Origin: Monosporascus cannonballus
Taxonomy: Eukaryota; Ascomycota; Sordariomycetes; Xylariales
Length of the DNA stretch: 64,000 nucleotides
Reading direction: 5' to 3'
NCBI GenBank assembly: GCA_004154925.1
Contig: QJNS01000303.1
Span: 19,409-83,408, forward strand
Position 1 is the first letter of the stretch, and every line of letters starts with the position of its first letter. A program made the translations under genes and the position numbers. Shown in pieces: positions 12,001-25,500 of this stretch. The notes below the pieces were generated by a model. The model ran no database searches. It saw nothing but the letters and a program-made list of their open reading frames with translations, and was not told where the DNA came from.

Positions 12001-13251
12001 TTACGGGATCCTTTTCTAGCATGCCCGGGAAAGGAGCATTTAATCTATCAATATGACGACGGTAGAGCCGCCGATCGTCCAGATACCCCGTTGGGTGCTG
12101 CTATCCTTTCCGGAAATTTGTTGGTCATAGAGGAAATGCTTCGTCGCGGGTATCGACCTTACTTGAGGGAGGTCCAGATGCTAATGGATGACGAAACCAG
12201 GATTCCACAAATAATACCAAGCAATGTGGCGAGTCTAATTTGGCCATTTCTTGCACCGTCCAGTATGGACCTTACTGGACGTCAGGGACTCCTCGAACTT
12301 GCCATTAACCACGGCACGGTCCAAAGGGTGCGCGAATGGATGCCACTTGTTGGACCCCTCAATTACTGCGTCGGGGCTCGAACGCCTCTACAACAAGCGG
12401 TTGAGGGGGATAAGATTGTCCTAGCTCGCCTTCTCATCCACGCTGGCGCCGAAGTAAACGCGCCTGCATACTTTGATTGTGGAGTAACAGCACTGCAGGC
12501 TGCGGCTATCCATGGGAACCTCGACATGGCTACTTTACTAGTCACGCAGAAAGCTGATGTAAATGCGCCAGCAGCAAGATGGCTCGGTCGCACGGCCCTC
12601 GAAGCTGCGGCGGAGCATGGAAGACTCGACATGGTGCGTTTTCTCCTTGAAAGTGGCGCAAATCTGGAAGGCCCGATGAGAATTCACTACGTCCGATCCG
12701 TCGGTTTCGCAATGGAGCAAGGCCATCTTGCAGTAGCGAAATATTTGAAGGAGCACGGGGATTGGACGGATAGGGATCAAGAGCTTCACGATACAGCGGG
12801 AGTGCTCGATGGACCTTGTCACTTTGTCTACAATGAAGAAACACAAGACTGGAAGATAAGATGGATGAAGTACAACAAGAACATAGATGACTATTGTAGT
12901 GTGGCATATTCGGATAGAGATACGGACGACGACTCATACAGTGAATCCTTAGACGATACGGCAGAATACGCGAATCTCCGCAGTCGAACAGAAGGCGCAA
13001 TCCTACCGGCGATGGAATTCACCGACGGGACCATGGATCACTACTTCAACTTTGAAGCTTTTCTGGAGGAACAATTGGAGGGGAGCCAAGTAGCGATGCC
13101 GCAATCAACGATTAATTGGATTACGGAGGTTGATGCCAGCGCAGAAGAAGGGGATACAGAGAAGCAAGGTGCGCTCTGGGGGCCGATGCTGACAGGAGAA
13201 GAAGGGTTTCCTAATATCGTCGATGATAGCGGTTTGTGGAGTATTCGGTGA
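9058..13251 (+). CDS. Clr5-domain ankyrin-repeat protein (six exons, one skipped relic exon)
   Basis: Proposed exons are 9058-9176, 9227-9438, 9492-9604, 9652-10899, 11177-11451 and 11616-13251; together 3603 nt, 1200 residues, in frame throughout. Exons 1-2 encode an N-terminal Clr5 domain: WELHRPTIERLYLEEGFTMD, then FEYKLAKWGVRKN. Exon 3 ends LPWFQFKEQ. From exon 4 onward come repeated ankyrin units such as YTALHVAIVAENIEMTNQLL, SALHVAAFYGNNALVQLLLD and TALQAAAIHGNLDMATLLV. The C-terminus is acidic and unique. Introns have GTAAGT or GTACCC donors with TACTAAC-like branch sites. The 277-nt intron 10900-11176 contains ankyrin-like coding remains broken by frameshifts (see findings). AATAAA occurs at about 13490. 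Such proteins are common in fungi, often near HET genes, with no settled function. If the skipped segment is really exonic, this gene is a pseudogene. Confidence 0.78.
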
Positions 13252-14222
13252 TCAACAGGTTGGTTTGGGTAGTGTTTCGCATAGTATCGTTACTCTCGCA
13301 CAGAATCCGACCGTCGAATTGGGAGGATGTTGATGATAGATGGGACCTACACATCTCAATCATGCGCCGCAATGACAATCTGAGTCGGAGACATGGTATC
13401 CCATTGAACCGCTATCCGGAACTTTTAAACCATGCGTTCAATCACTGGAGAGGTGCCAAATTTAACAGTGTGCGGGCAGAATTTGCTTGAATAAAGTGTT
13501 TAATGCTTGGGAGTGAGCGGGTGTATGTCGGACGAATTCAGCTAGCTACCCTGGACCAGAGCCCCTTTCTTGTGGGCATTGAACACTTGTGGACATTGAA
13601 CACCATACGAAGACAGACCAAACCATGACCATGGTTGCCCAGTATCGTAGCCTGCCCCCCCTGTCAAAAACCCAAACAATTCGTTCCACACTCGGCACCA
13701 ACAGTCAGGTTTAAAGCTTTTACCTAGCCACTCGCTCTGTCGACTTCGATCCAGTCTGCCTGCCGCTACGATAGGGGGCGGCGGAACCGGAACACTCCTT
13801 GGCCGCTACTAACTAATGAAATAAGGAAAGAGAAGGGGGACACCTGATGCTAGTAGTGGTTGAACCCGTCAATGCTCCTAGCACTTAGGAGGACGACGCG
13901 GTAGAGCACGGACATGGCTGCATTTGTGCTTACACTCATGGATGGGACATGCTCCCCGCGTAGAAGTGCATGCGTTTGGGTTATGTTCGTGGGGAGAGCG
14001 TTGCTGGGTGGAGGACGAAGTCAATTATTGGTAGAATTGAGTCGGTCAGTCGAGTCACGGTGCGGTTGCATGAGTTCTTTTCCCACCAAGGATGTTTATG
14101 TATTATTTAAACGCCCATTCATGCAATATCGTCATTATTCCTTCTCTCATTACTCTTTGTAAATGGCCAATGAATCAAGTGGCCCCTTGCCATCTCAGAC
14201 CGAATGATCAGGACACATGGCC
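13252..14222. other. Intergenic
   Basis: No gene recognised. It contains the probable 3' end of the ankyrin gene (AATAAAG near 13490) and the shared 3' region with the convergent secreted-protein gene. Confidence 0.5.
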
Positions 14223-14911
14223 TTAGTAGGTGACGGGCTCCAGAGTCAAATCGACAGGCTCGCAGGACGGGTTCTGCGGGGGGCTGGTGAAGACCCAGGA
14301 GATGGAGCGATAATAATAGCCACCCACAAACTGATAGCAGAGGTGCCAATTCATGAGGTTGCCCTGGGTCTGCACGGGGTTGGGGTACGTCTCGTTGAAG
14401 GAGGAGTCGTCGTAGCCGCCGGGCATGTACAGCTTCATGGTGTCCTCGACGAAGCCGATCAAGGTCCACGACTCGCTGGGACTGAACTGGCCCACCGCCA
14501 CGTTGCTGCCCCAGCTCGGGTAGAACTCCAGGGGGCTCGGCTGCGTCGCCGGCTCGCCGTTCGGGTCCGTGTAGTGCAGCAGCCAGCTCAGCCACCCGGG
14601 CTGGTACACCTCGCCCGTTTCCGGGCTGTAGCTGCTGTAGTCGAAGTAGAACTGGTTGTAGTTGCTGCTCTCGTCGACCGGGCCCTCCCTGTAGCATAGG
14701 CCCTCCATGGCGGCGCCGGTGTGGCAGGCTCCGGCATAGCCTGTAAGGGTTGTTAGTGTTCCGATCAGGTAGGGGCCGGACGACGAGGCGGCATACCGTC
14801 GATGGACTTGTCTGTCTTGCCGGTGATGTGCAGCGTAAACGGCCCCGTCGTGTTCGAGGCGATCGCAGTGGAGGCCAAAGCGGCCGCGGCCAGGGTAAGC
14901 TTGAAAGCCAT
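14223..14911 (-). CDS. Small secreted protein, hypothetical (210 aa)
   Basis: Two exons on the minus strand, 14911-14797 and 14740-14223, with an intron having donor GTATGC, branch CTAAC and acceptor TTACAG. They give 210 codons in frame. The N-terminus MAFKLTLAAAALASTAIA is a clear signal peptide, cleaved before SNTTGPF. The mature part has YAGACHTGAAMEGLCY, then an aromatic-rich middle (YNQFYFDYSSYSP), several Trp, and a final CEPVDLTLEPV. It is probably extracellular or wall-associated. It resembles a family of fungal secreted proteins that databases carry as uncharacterised (possibly the DUF7907 type; not verified). I would not assign a function. It is convergent with the ankyrin gene. 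Confidence 0.8.
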
Positions 14912-15256
14912 TTCGTAATGTCAGCAGCAGTGAAGACCCAAGCTTTGTACGAGTCGGTTGCTGGTTTTACCGATGTAGCGTGATTGTCTATCGGTTCTCT
15001 CGAGTGGGAGCGAGCTGGGCATTTATGTATTACGATGTTCGCCTGGTATGGCACTACGACGGAGATCATTACGCCTTGGAATCTGGGGGTGTGGAGCAAG
15101 GTCGATCTGGGCGAACAGCGTGCACCGGACACAGAACCTAATGGATTACTTGCAGCCGCTAGCCGACCGTAGTCCAACGGCCTGGATCCTTACGGACGCG
15201 GACCTTCTCACCGCCCCGCTCGACTCGTCGGCCGTTGGACGAAGGGGGTCACAATA

Positions 15257-15286
15257 GCATCGCACGGCATCGCACGGCATCGCACT
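15257..15286. repeat. 10-bp tandem repeat, three copies
   Basis: GCATCGCACG is repeated three times head to tail; the third copy breaks into CTCGAC after it. Confidence 0.85.
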
Positions 15287-15961
15287 CGACGTATCTATAG
15301 ACACTCGTACGATGGGTGAGGTCTCAGCCCAAAAACGCCAATTGCGCGGTTACAGGGGAGAGGGATCTCGTATCACGGTACATGTACGAAGTGGCATGGG
15401 TGACGGCGCGGGGTCCTTGCATGCCGTCGTGTGAGCCGGTGGTTGGGGGAAGCGGGAAAAACCTCGTATTGTTGACATCATGTGAGCAGGGATCAGTGTT
15501 CCAGGTGCCGTCCCCCGCCTATGCTTATTTCGACGTCCGGAAACCCCCAACGAGCGTACTTAACCGAGTACGTGCTAGAACATGAGCTTGTGCTCCGGAT
15601 TGATCCCAAACAGTGGTTTCTTCCAGGATTCGCACAGAACGTACAGTAATCGCCTTCACCTCCTTCGGACCCTCGCTTCACCCATAATGGCCGATCTTAG
15701 CCTTAAGCCGGGGGAGTCGTTCGTTGGCACCGAGGACCGAGCCAACCTGCAGTTTGCCGTTGACGTTGGCCTTTTCGCAAACCAAGTTAGACCGCAGTCA
15801 GACCAGAACACTCTGTATGCTGCGCGACCACTCCCTACATAGCCTAGTAAGAATTTTTGCACGGTTGCTTCGGCCATCCGAATGTAATGTTGCTGTACCC
15901 AGGCCATCCTTTGACGATCCGATCCGATCCCGCCGCCTTTAGCCCAGTCCCACAGCCCCCC

Positions 15962-15975
15962 GGGGGGGGGGGGGG
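15962..15975. repeat. G homopolymer next to a C run
   Basis: A run of fourteen G preceded directly by a run of C. It is prone to sequencing error and to G-quadruplex structure. Confidence 0.7.
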
Positions 15976-17320
15976 CGCTCCATATGGCGGACAAATGGCG
16001 GACATATAAACGCAGCTTATTTATAAAGGAGCTATGATGCGATCCACGCACGACTCCAGCCGGAGGGACCGTATCGATCATTCTACGCTCCTGACTCCTC
16101 GTCACGCACATCGGGCTGACAATAGAGGGTTTTACCCGCCGAGGGATTGCATGTTATGTGCTTTCTTCGGTGGGAATAGACGAATTCCATCTACTAAATT
16201 ATTCGAAGGCGGCGGGCATCGTACTAGCTTACGAAATGCATACACAAGCAGCCTTATTCATCCGGAAAGCTAAGGCGGGTCTCAGGTCCTCGTTCCTAGT
16301 GTGATAATGATGAGACATTAGAGCCTGACATCTCTGTTCCGGATTCCTCTATCACGAGGACACACGCGAAGCTGAATGATCCGGGCCGGCGAGCCATCCC
16401 ACGTATACGGATGGATGATATTCTGGCCGGTCTAGTGTTGACAACGGTGGCGGAGATGGTTATGTCCCCTACCGTACCACTGCTCAGAAGCGGAGCCCGA
16501 AGAGAAGTGGATACGTCCCGGGCCACGTCTGGACATACGTAGCGGCCAGCGGCATATTAAAACCGCCGGACTGCTAGGACCAAGAAGTACGTGCGAGGGA
16601 CTGGGCGTATTGTTACCGTAATTGTCGTGAAGAGGGATATATTGGTCGAGTTGAGATTGACCGTTTTCTAGGCTTCGTAAGCTGCGGTCTCTCTTAACGC
16701 ATCGCTATATAACGCATCAGCGTGGTCAACATTAGCATAAAGGACGGGAAGTTGGCGTCGCCATGACACTCGACAGATGCCTAGAGGATAATCTCGAGCT
16801 CAGTATCAGTATGGACTAGCTCCCTGTATAGTCGATCAGTCGGCCAGGCTGATGCCATCTCCCGCCCCCTCGAATACGAGCTCACGAGATGCTAGATGCA
16901 CATCTTTCTCTGGAGAGCAACACCAGGCAAGAAAAAGAGAGGTCGTGGTGGCATCTAGACCACGACCCAGTCTGGCGGCAAAAGAGAAAGGATGGGCGGA
17001 CGGACTGGGCAATGTCGAAGCCAATACCCGGTGGCGTCAGGGGCCCGATGCGGCTAGAAATTTCTCCGAAAGAAGTGCGTAGATGCCGATGGGACACGAG
17101 CGGAGGAGATAGAGCCGTCAATTTCAGCTGTCCGGTGTTGCGGGGATTGACATAGTTAGGGGTAAGTAGCATAGATATCGAACGCGAAATTAGTCCAGCA
17201 GAGCTAGTTCGCCGTTCATGAGAAACACCGGCCCAAAATTGTACTAGATTGTAGAGTAAAAGCCAAGGTCAAAAGTCCAACAGCTCGCATCGATGAGAGG
17301 AGATGATTCCCGCTTGCGAA

Positions 17321-17400
17321 GGTGGTGGATTTGCCACGCTTCCGGGCCTATATCTTAGCTGCTAATCCACGGCGTCAGGGGTTCGAATACGAGGCCACCG
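17321..17400 (+). tRNA. tRNA-Ser(GCT)-like relic
   Basis: The text has a Ser anticodon-arm phrase, CTGCTAATCCA, followed 15 bases later by a B-box-like GGTTCGAATAC. Outer GGTGG (17321) and CCACC (17395-17399) could pair as part of an acceptor stem. The D-arm/A-box (expected TGGCCGAG...) is not convincing and the B-box has one mismatch. A decayed tRNA gene or tRNA-derived fragment is likelier than a working gene. Confidence 0.3.
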
Positions 17401-18853
17401 GGAGTACATTCGGAACAACGTTTCATTGCAGGTAGAGCCTAGCGTCTATATCCGTGTCACCGCTCGAGTATCTCGTATCGTTAGTTACATCAGTTAACCG
17501 ATAGCAGGCCTCGTGATGAAGATACGCGCTACGTCTAGAACCGTTAGCGACCCCTTCCATAGCGAAATGGGACGTTCGAGCGTGCTAGTAGTACCAGCCC
17601 CGGAACGCAACCTCCGAAACACGGTCCCTTGAAAAGAGCCGTAGTTGAAGAAGACCAGGCGTGGCCACATCTATGCGCGACAGAACGGAGCCTCATCACA
17701 CTTACGCACGGCATCCTCGGTACTCGACCCGGCCTTTACGGCGTAACGGCTGCTGAAACGTATCATCGCTAAAAGGGGGTTCGCATTGAAGAAGACCGGT
17801 TATTGATCCAAGACAGGTATGTATGTTGCGTTACGCAGTGTTGCGTGCATGTGAGCCCAGATCAAGAACGCCTGTTCTCCCGGTCGGGCCAACTTGCCCG
17901 GTTTTGCGCTCTTCCCGCGTCACCTAGAATCGGACCTAAAACGGGGGATTCCTGAGAGGTCCCCGAGGACTTAATCACTGGGAGGCCTTGTTGCATGGAT
18001 CCTGACGTACGAAAAAGGCAGCATGGCCGGTACAGAAAACGTCGCTGTACAGGCCCGGTCGCTGCTATTGAATGCTCACCGGCAATATAATACGGAAGAA
18101 TAATACATGCGTCGCGGCTCCCCTTCAATCTTTTCTTAGGCCGGAGACATTGGAGTATGAGTGTGTAAGTCTATAAATATATATGTACAAGCGTCCACTG
18201 CTAAAGTGACGCGTGAAGCCCGCTCGATCGAGACAGTCATGTGAAGTAAGTCCTGACTGATAATATATTTCCCTTCTTTGGTGCGAATAACCTGATATCC
18301 AAATCCACAATGCGCCAATCCAATGCCCATGCTTTACGCGAGTGAAAGGAAGAAAAGAATCGCTGCTGCGGTGGGATTTTTTGGGTGCCACGAAGAAACT
18401 CCCCCTAACCCACAATCTCACCGGATTGTGTCCGAAACGCCCGTAAATGTCCTGTCATGTGTTGACTGGCTCCGAAACAGTGTCCCGTTGGTCTGTCGTG
18501 ATATGTACCAGGTGCAGGTAGATAGAATACCAAATGGGGGGCCCGAACTCCGAAGGATTGATGCAATGACGCTCGCCTTCCACGATACTAGCAACAGGGG
18601 ATACGTATACCGAAATCGACTGGCGGTCGTTAAAGCTGACAGAGCCGCCGCCGACTCGCAGATGATGCATGACGACAACAGACCTCCGTGGTGTCAAATC
18701 GTATAAAGCGGTAGCTATCTAGTCGTTTCGCCGAGGGATTGGGAAGCGCTGCGGATGACAAAGTAGCTCATCCGGAACGCCCCTGCAGCTACGTCGTACC
18801 GAGAACGGTCTCTATTACTCGAATCAATCCCCGAGACAATCGAAAGAAGGCTC

Positions 18854-21800
18854 CTAGCCGGATTTCCTGATCCCTTCAACACCGAGGGTCGGGACCTCAA
18901 CGTCGCTCAGCCCGAGAACACCCTCGTCCCTCCTCCTGTCTATGAAGCCGTTACACTCGCCGACAACGAGGCCCCATTCGGCGAGCGCACGTCCGGCGTA
19001 TTTTACAGCGCCGGCAAAGACCCCTTCCGGCTCGACCGGAGGGGTGATGGGTTCCTGGGCAGGAGTAACGGCGTTTGCGCTTGCCTGTTGATCGAAACTG
19101 CTCCGATCGACGGGGCTCAGGGGGTCGAAGCCGTCTCCGCCGTCGAACGACATCGATATTCTGTAAGGTGTCGGAGAAACATCGGCGGGGTCGGCATTCC
19201 TGGCAGAATGTACGAGACCCGCACGAGCGCTCCCCGAGAAAACTCTGGTGAGAGCAGGGGGGCGGGCAGGAGGGGGCGGCGGAGCGCCATTCGGATCCCT
19301 CGAGCTGACCCATGACTGAGCAGGGGCCGGCAGGCGTGGTCGGGTTAGGATGCGGTTGGGTGGCGCCGTGGTCCCTAGGGTATTCCAGGATAGGACGAAC
19401 TTGAAAACGTATTGTAGTGTTTCGTACGTGGCCGAACCCATGCTATCCGTGTCGGAGGCAGGAGGCGTTACGGTGCTGGTCGGGCTTTTCGGCGGCGGAG
19501 TCGGTTTGATACGTGAAAGTGCCGTATCCCGTCGGGCAGCGTCTAAACCATTAGCGGGAGTGCTGTTCCCAGCCAACGAAAGCACCCTGCCCAGGATGCC
19601 CCATTTCTTCTTCGATTCCAAAGCTGGCGAGTCGGGCGAGTCGAGGGTGTCGAATACGCTTGCTGGATTACCCGTCGTTTCGGGTTGCGCCACGGTGTTC
19701 ACGAAGTGGTCGAAGCCCACGACTAATCCGGGCTGCGGCGCAGGGGCCTCAGTACGGATGATCATGAACCTCTTGCCGGGTGCCGGGTACGAAGGTGCCG
19801 TCGACGGGGGGAATCTGCCCTTCTTCTCGGCATCCTGCCTCAGCCACAGGTAATGGGACCATGTCGTCTTGAGCCGTGACGAGACGAGGAGGAAGATCTT
19901 GCTATCGCGGCGAGTTAGGACAGGAGACCACAGCTGTGAGCCGAGGACGAACTTACGCATCCGTGTCGTCGGCGCTGCCGGTATCCCTACATATCCTCCA
20001 GCAAAGCAACCGCATGTAGTAGGCCCGGACCATGGGGCACCAATTCGTGAAAAACTTGCTAAAGATTTCTGGCGTGAGCAGCCAGCCGGCGCAGAACTGC
20101 TCTTTGCGGGCCGGGTCGCTGGCGATCGCATCCCAGAGCGAGAACAACAACGAGAGGATTCGGATTTCCGACATGGAGTTGTTGGACTCCAAAACCCTCT
20201 GCCACGATTGCAGCCAGAACGGCCAGTCGATATAGTCAAGTCCAGGTCTCCGCTCGTCGACAAAATTATCATATGCCGGCAGCGCTTCCTCGAGAAAATC
20301 GCACAGGAGAAAGCAAGCGCTGTGGTCATACTGCGATATGCGCTTGGCGGAAGCCTTCATGTCCAACATGAACGCCTCAGCAAACGTATGCCGCGCTCCA
20401 GAAAGACGGATGGACGCGCTGGAGAGGATATCCTTCAGTAGAACAATCAGCCTATTGTCGTTCATCCCCTTCAGCGCGTTATTGGCCGCCGCCAACGGCA
20501 ACGGCATGGCCAGGGCGTCGACCCCGGTGGCGGCATCCGCTAACGCGGGACCTAGGCCGGGCTGTACGGATTGCTCCCGGCGAAGCGTCGAGTCGAGGAC
20601 GGAGAGGATTTGGGCGTTCACGAGGACGAAGCCCGGAGCCCAGGCCTTTTCGACGAGGGGCAGCTCGGAGGGCATGAACTCCTCGGCCAGGATATAGTAG
20701 TACTTGCAGAAAATAAAGAATAGGTCCGTCTCCCGTCCGCGCCACCTCGAGACCCAAGGTCCACGCCAGGGTATCTTGGCAGCAGTGAAGGGCAGCTTCG
20801 GGGCCTGTCGTAAGGTCGACGTTATCGTCTTCACCGAGCTCCAGGCCAGGCCAGCCAGACTCGGCGGGAATAATCCAACAACCTCGCCACCGCCCTCGCG
20901 CTTGCCCAGCCTAGGCAAACGAAATTCGTCGGCGACCCGACGAATCGCGTCGGCCTTCAGAGCCCAAAGCCCGGCCAGTACGCCCGCCATCCCCGGAGCA
21001 AAGAAGAACGCGTAGGCACACGTCTTGCCCGCGAAATTGACTATGGCCAGGGGAGCGTGTCGGAGAGATAGTTTATCCACCACAATGCCCATCTGCGTGA
21101 TCAGGTTGTTCGCGAACATAGTCCTCACGTTATGCGCCGCCGACTCGGCAAAGTATTCCGAGTCGGTCGAGCCGATCGAGCCGCCCGAGGACGACGCGTT
21201 CGTATCGACGCGCGCCCGCGTCTTCTCTCGTTCGCGCGGGGCGCGGTCCGAAAAGCGGGCGAAACCTGGGGCACTCTGCCGCCACTCGGGGCGCATCATT
21301 ACCAGGGTGACGACTTCGATCAGCGCCGGCCTGTCAGCGCCGGCAACGGAGCATTCGTTCTTCCCATCGAGCATCTCGAGCATTCCGGACCACCACTTGT
21401 TCAGGATGACGGCCCTCCGCTCCAGGTCCTCATGGTGCAACCACTTAGTCGACGTGTGGGAAGCGGTGTTCTTCAGAAACGGCAAGAGCGCGTTCCGGAC
21501 TATGGTCATCCTCGCGGGCGCAGATTTCGTTCGAAATTTGCCATAATCTGACTCGAGATCCTTGAAGAGGGACCAGAGGGGATCACGAGCTCTCGGTATC
21601 TTGGGCGTGGCGGCGACATCGTCCGGAGGCGCACGAGCACTCCTCTCGGACGCATGTGAGACACGCGTATCGACAGACCCCGGAGCAAGACTACTCGACG
21701 AAGAAGCGCTGCTCGCCAAGCCGCTCGAACTTCTAGCCTTCGCCAGGGCTGCTTGGGGCTTCTGCCTGATCTTGGTCAGGTAACTACCCAATTTTCCTCG

Positions 21801-22574
21801 CGAGTCCGCAGCCTTCTCTTCCATGGCGTCGACGGTGGGGTTCGTTCGCCTGCGTGTCACCTTCCTGCTGAGAGCGACACTCAAGCTCCTCGAGCGTTCG
21901 CGCCTCGCTCGAGCGTCAGGAGCGTCGCCGGACTCCTCTTTCCTGTCGCCGGGCGGGGGTGACCGCGACGTAGCCATCCACGAGCGCCGTGCGAACGACG
22001 TGAAGGAATCCGCGACCGTCTTCGACTTCCCGCGAGGGGTCGGCTCCAGGAATTTGGATGCTTCGGCATCCTGATCATTTCCAGAGCCCATCGCCGCCGC
22101 GTCCTCTACGGGGCTTTCGGAAGGCCTCTCCTCCGAGGACGGCGTGTCGGACACCGGGGTCTTTATCAGTGGTATAGATGGGGCCGACTTTCCGTTATCC
22201 ATCTTTTCCGCGCTCTGTTCGGACGCGGACGATACCTGGTCGCTCCGAACGGCCGTGGTTTTCTCATCTGCGCCAAAACCCAGCCCCACGTCGTCGGCGG
22301 GGAGTGAAAGCTCGCTGCTGAGTTCCGACTCGAAATCGAACAAGGGGAGGTCGAAGCCAGGCGAAGCCGGGAGACTCTGCGAGCTCGGGGGACGGCCGCG
22401 TGAGGAGGTAGGAGCAGCCGAGCTCGACGAGAGGCGACGCGGGACGGTAGACAGCAAGTCAGAAGGCGAATGCGACTGGTGGAAGAAGGCCGACTGCGAT
22501 TGCGAGGCTGATTGCGACTGTGACTGTATGGGGTCGACGGCTGGCGCCGTCACAGTCATGATTGAGGTGCTCAT
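18854..22574 (-). CDS. DUF1765 / UPF0592 family protein
   Basis: Two exons on the minus strand, 22574-19957 and 19901-18854, separated by a 55-nt intron (GTAAGT, CCTAAC branch, GATAG). Together they give 1221 codons. The N-terminal 300 residues are low-complexity Ser/Gln/Pro-rich (QSQSQSASQSQS) and probably disordered. The conserved part begins near DPLWSLFKDLESDYGKFR and continues through LHHEDLERRAVILNKWW, HNVRTMFANNLITQMGIVVD and CKYYYILAEEFMPSELPLVE, the hallmark blocks of fungal DUF1765 proteins (S. pombe C7D4.03c-like). A second Pro/Ser-rich segment forms the C-terminus. The DUF1765 role is unknown; a membrane association has been suggested by the UPF0592 name only. The start ATG at 22574 is the first in frame. 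The gene looks intact. Confidence 0.85.
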
Positions 22575-25500
22575 CTCATGGCCTGAGCCATGAGTCTAGC
22601 AGCGAAACTGCACCGTTATTGCAGCCTTGCGTGAATCGACGAGGCCCGGGCAGCGAGCAAATTCGAGCGGAATACGACCCAATGCGGGCGAAATGTATGA
22701 ATATCGAATGAGTGGAACAGCTCGGGTCTGTGATTGGGGCCCAGTTCACCGTCCTGTCCCCGTCCTGTTCTACTTTGCGAAATAATACCCGAGTGAGTTC
22801 GCAGATGAACAGGAGTCGGGGCTCAAGGGCAGTGAGCGACGACAAGGTGTAGGTTCGTTCGGTATCTAGTATCGGTACGTAAGTAGCCCAGTTAGGGGGT
22901 AGGCGGTATCTGCGTACTATGTAGGGCGTAGTAGGGCCTTGCTTCGGTAGGTATGTTTATTGATTGGGCTTTTGTGTTACAGTGATCAATCCCACCCCCC
23001 AATATGCCAATACTAAAGAGCTGCAGCGTACATATGCATATATATGTGTCTATACATGTATGTACGCACACATGCAGCGTATCTAATATTCAACATTGAT
23101 CAATCAGTCGCAGTATAAGGAAAGCGAGCGACGTCGAGGGCAAAGATCACAGACCGTCTTAGTCTGGCTTAACTCTTGAAGAGAAGAGATTCTGTTACTT
23201 CCGTTAAATTGCTGCTAAGGCGAAGTCGAACCTAGAAGGGCCCGTGCTACTGCAGACAAAGTCCATGTAAGTACACAAGCTCGTGTGGTGGAGATGGTGT
23301 GACATAGGGTGCTTAGCTGGTAGGTATCTAGTAGTGGATTCCGGGTTGAGCAAGTGGAGGAAAGGTTCCTTACCATTCCTTAGCTTCCTTCCAATGTTGT
23401 TATCGCGCTTGTTGCCAGCGAGGCTGCGGGCCGTTGCTCCTATTATTCAGCTCCGACGACGTCATCCATCCGCTGCCCACTTCTCCGTACGTACAGACGG
23501 AGTATGCTTCGTAAGGTGTAGGTAATGTTTGTGCTTGAGTACGAGCGGTAAAATTCACCAAGTGGATAGATAGCGCCAGGGCTGTGAACGTGCCAAGCCC
23601 CGGATAACACCTGCCGCCATGTGTGACAGAATAATCACTTTATTTTAAGGAAGCTAATATTGAGTAGCTTGTTTCGCTTAGATACTTGATTCCCAGCTGC
23701 CGGTAAACGACACTAGTATACGGATGTATTATAGTACGATATAGAGTGCTGTTTATGGGCCAATTGAGATGAGGCTTATAAGTAGCCGTATGTATGTATA
23801 ACAGTAGCATGGCATCCCCGAATATCGAGCATCCGGGTTTTACCTAGATTCTGATGATGATCAACATGATAGGAGCTTACAGGCCTAGATATGTTGGTGA
23901 ATCACCTCGCTAAATGTATATGATAGGTACTTGAAAGTGCGGGGAAGAGAAGCTATAAACCAAGAAAAGCCATCCCACGTGAGGAGTCTCGGCGACAACT
24001 TGCAGGTGATATCTGATGGTTCGCACAGCGTGAATAAGGGGCTGGTTCACTTCTACAGCCAATTACAATTTTTTGGGGGGACTGTTCGGATCCCAGCTGG
24101 TTCCTTGAACATTTCCAGGGCACCATGACTGGCGGCCGTGCAGCTGCTGATGCCGATCGGAACGAAAGGCTCACTTTAGTCTCTCAGATCTAACCGGGAT
24201 TCGCCATGTCTCGAAACCACGACCTAACGATACGCACGAAGCGGAGACAGGGTACTTTGAATATTAGGTATAGCCTTGGACTGGTAAACAATCGGGCAGT
24301 TAAGGATGGCTCATAATTGCTTGCTATTAAAGTATATGCAGTTCCTCAGGTTCTATACGAATCGTTCGGCTCCGAAACTCAAGGCGGTCATGGTCGAATG
24401 GCGACAAGGCTACCAAAGGCACTCAGGAGCACAGGCCACTGGACTAGATAACAGGAAAGGAGCTTCGCCTTTGGAGACACCGACTGATTGATAGCCGGTC
24501 AACGCGCGGCCAGTGCTGTGTAACTATACTAGGTAGGAACGAATAACATCGATGGCCAGTCCCCATCATTCAGGACTGGGGTTCATAGAGCACAGCTAAT
24601 TATCAGCTAGAGCTCAAATGACTTCATTACCTTGTGGCACTAATGCTCCGGGTAGTATACAAAGACATCCGCCAGTGCTCGATTTTATCCTATTTTGTGG
24701 ACCGGTCAAGTTTCTTTTAACTTTAAAACCACTATAACTGGGGACTTAGCGGTACGATATGCTGGTGGTTGGTAGAAGCCAGCTAGTTATCTGCGGCACA
24801 GCTCTAGCTTGACGCGTTGGGGAACATACGAGGGATTTCGCACGAGCAGCTACAAGAGAAACGAGGAGTACCTGGAGGTCTGGATACGCAGTTCCATACT
24901 CTGTGGATATCTTTAAACGCCGTTCTAAAAATCCCACTAGACCCATGTATTTCCCTATGTAACTCACGCTGCCACCTCGAAACTCCTTGGCAACACAAGC
25001 CTTTAATACCGCATCACACAAGCAACGCGTTATACATACGATTAGCGCCGGTGACCGAATCCCATTCTTTAAAACGGGCATTTGAATCATGGGAATTCGG
25101 CCAACCCGTACCTTTAGTTCTACGCTTATGTACCAGGGGGGGAGGAAGGGGTTCGATTATCCGCAACCCTATCATGAAAATCGTGCATTAGTGGGTGGGG
25201 TCCGCCATATATGCACCACACAGTTCGAGGCGATAGTGCCGGGGCAGGGCTTGGCGAGCGGTTGGGTGCATCACCATGAGAACCAGAAGCAGACTACGAG
25301 CAGATTTCGTCGTCAGATTCAAGAGAGCCAATCCCAGCTACCACCATGCTGTCGATTGGCACCTGTGTCGTCTAGGGACAGCGAAAACGGTTAGGCTGCT
25401 ATTCGGGTCTGATAAAATGATGCCAGTCCTCCGCGCTCTTGGAGACCGGCACTGCAGGGGCGCAGGAGAGGGTGCTTGGAGACGGTACGGACTGACGTCA

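Larger units (their letters stand above)
14912..18853. other. Long gene-poor spacer (3.9 kb)
   Basis: No open frame in this stretch shows family residues or a plausible splice model. The first 200 bases are the presumed promoter of the secreted-protein gene. Further in are a 10-bp tandem repeat, a G homopolymer and a tRNA-Ser-like relic, listed separately. TpA-rich text and the lack of long frames suggest old decayed sequence. Confidence 0.5.

Noticed and set aside
14119..15177. Long minus-strand frame (352 codons) overlapping the secreted-protein gene
   Set aside because: It runs in a different frame through the real two-exon gene, lacks a family match and is Arg/Pro/Leu-rich as out-of-frame GC-rich DNA tends to be.
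15257..15286. Possible CRISPR-like or satellite array
   Set aside because: Only three 10-bp units with no spacers; the window is eukaryotic.
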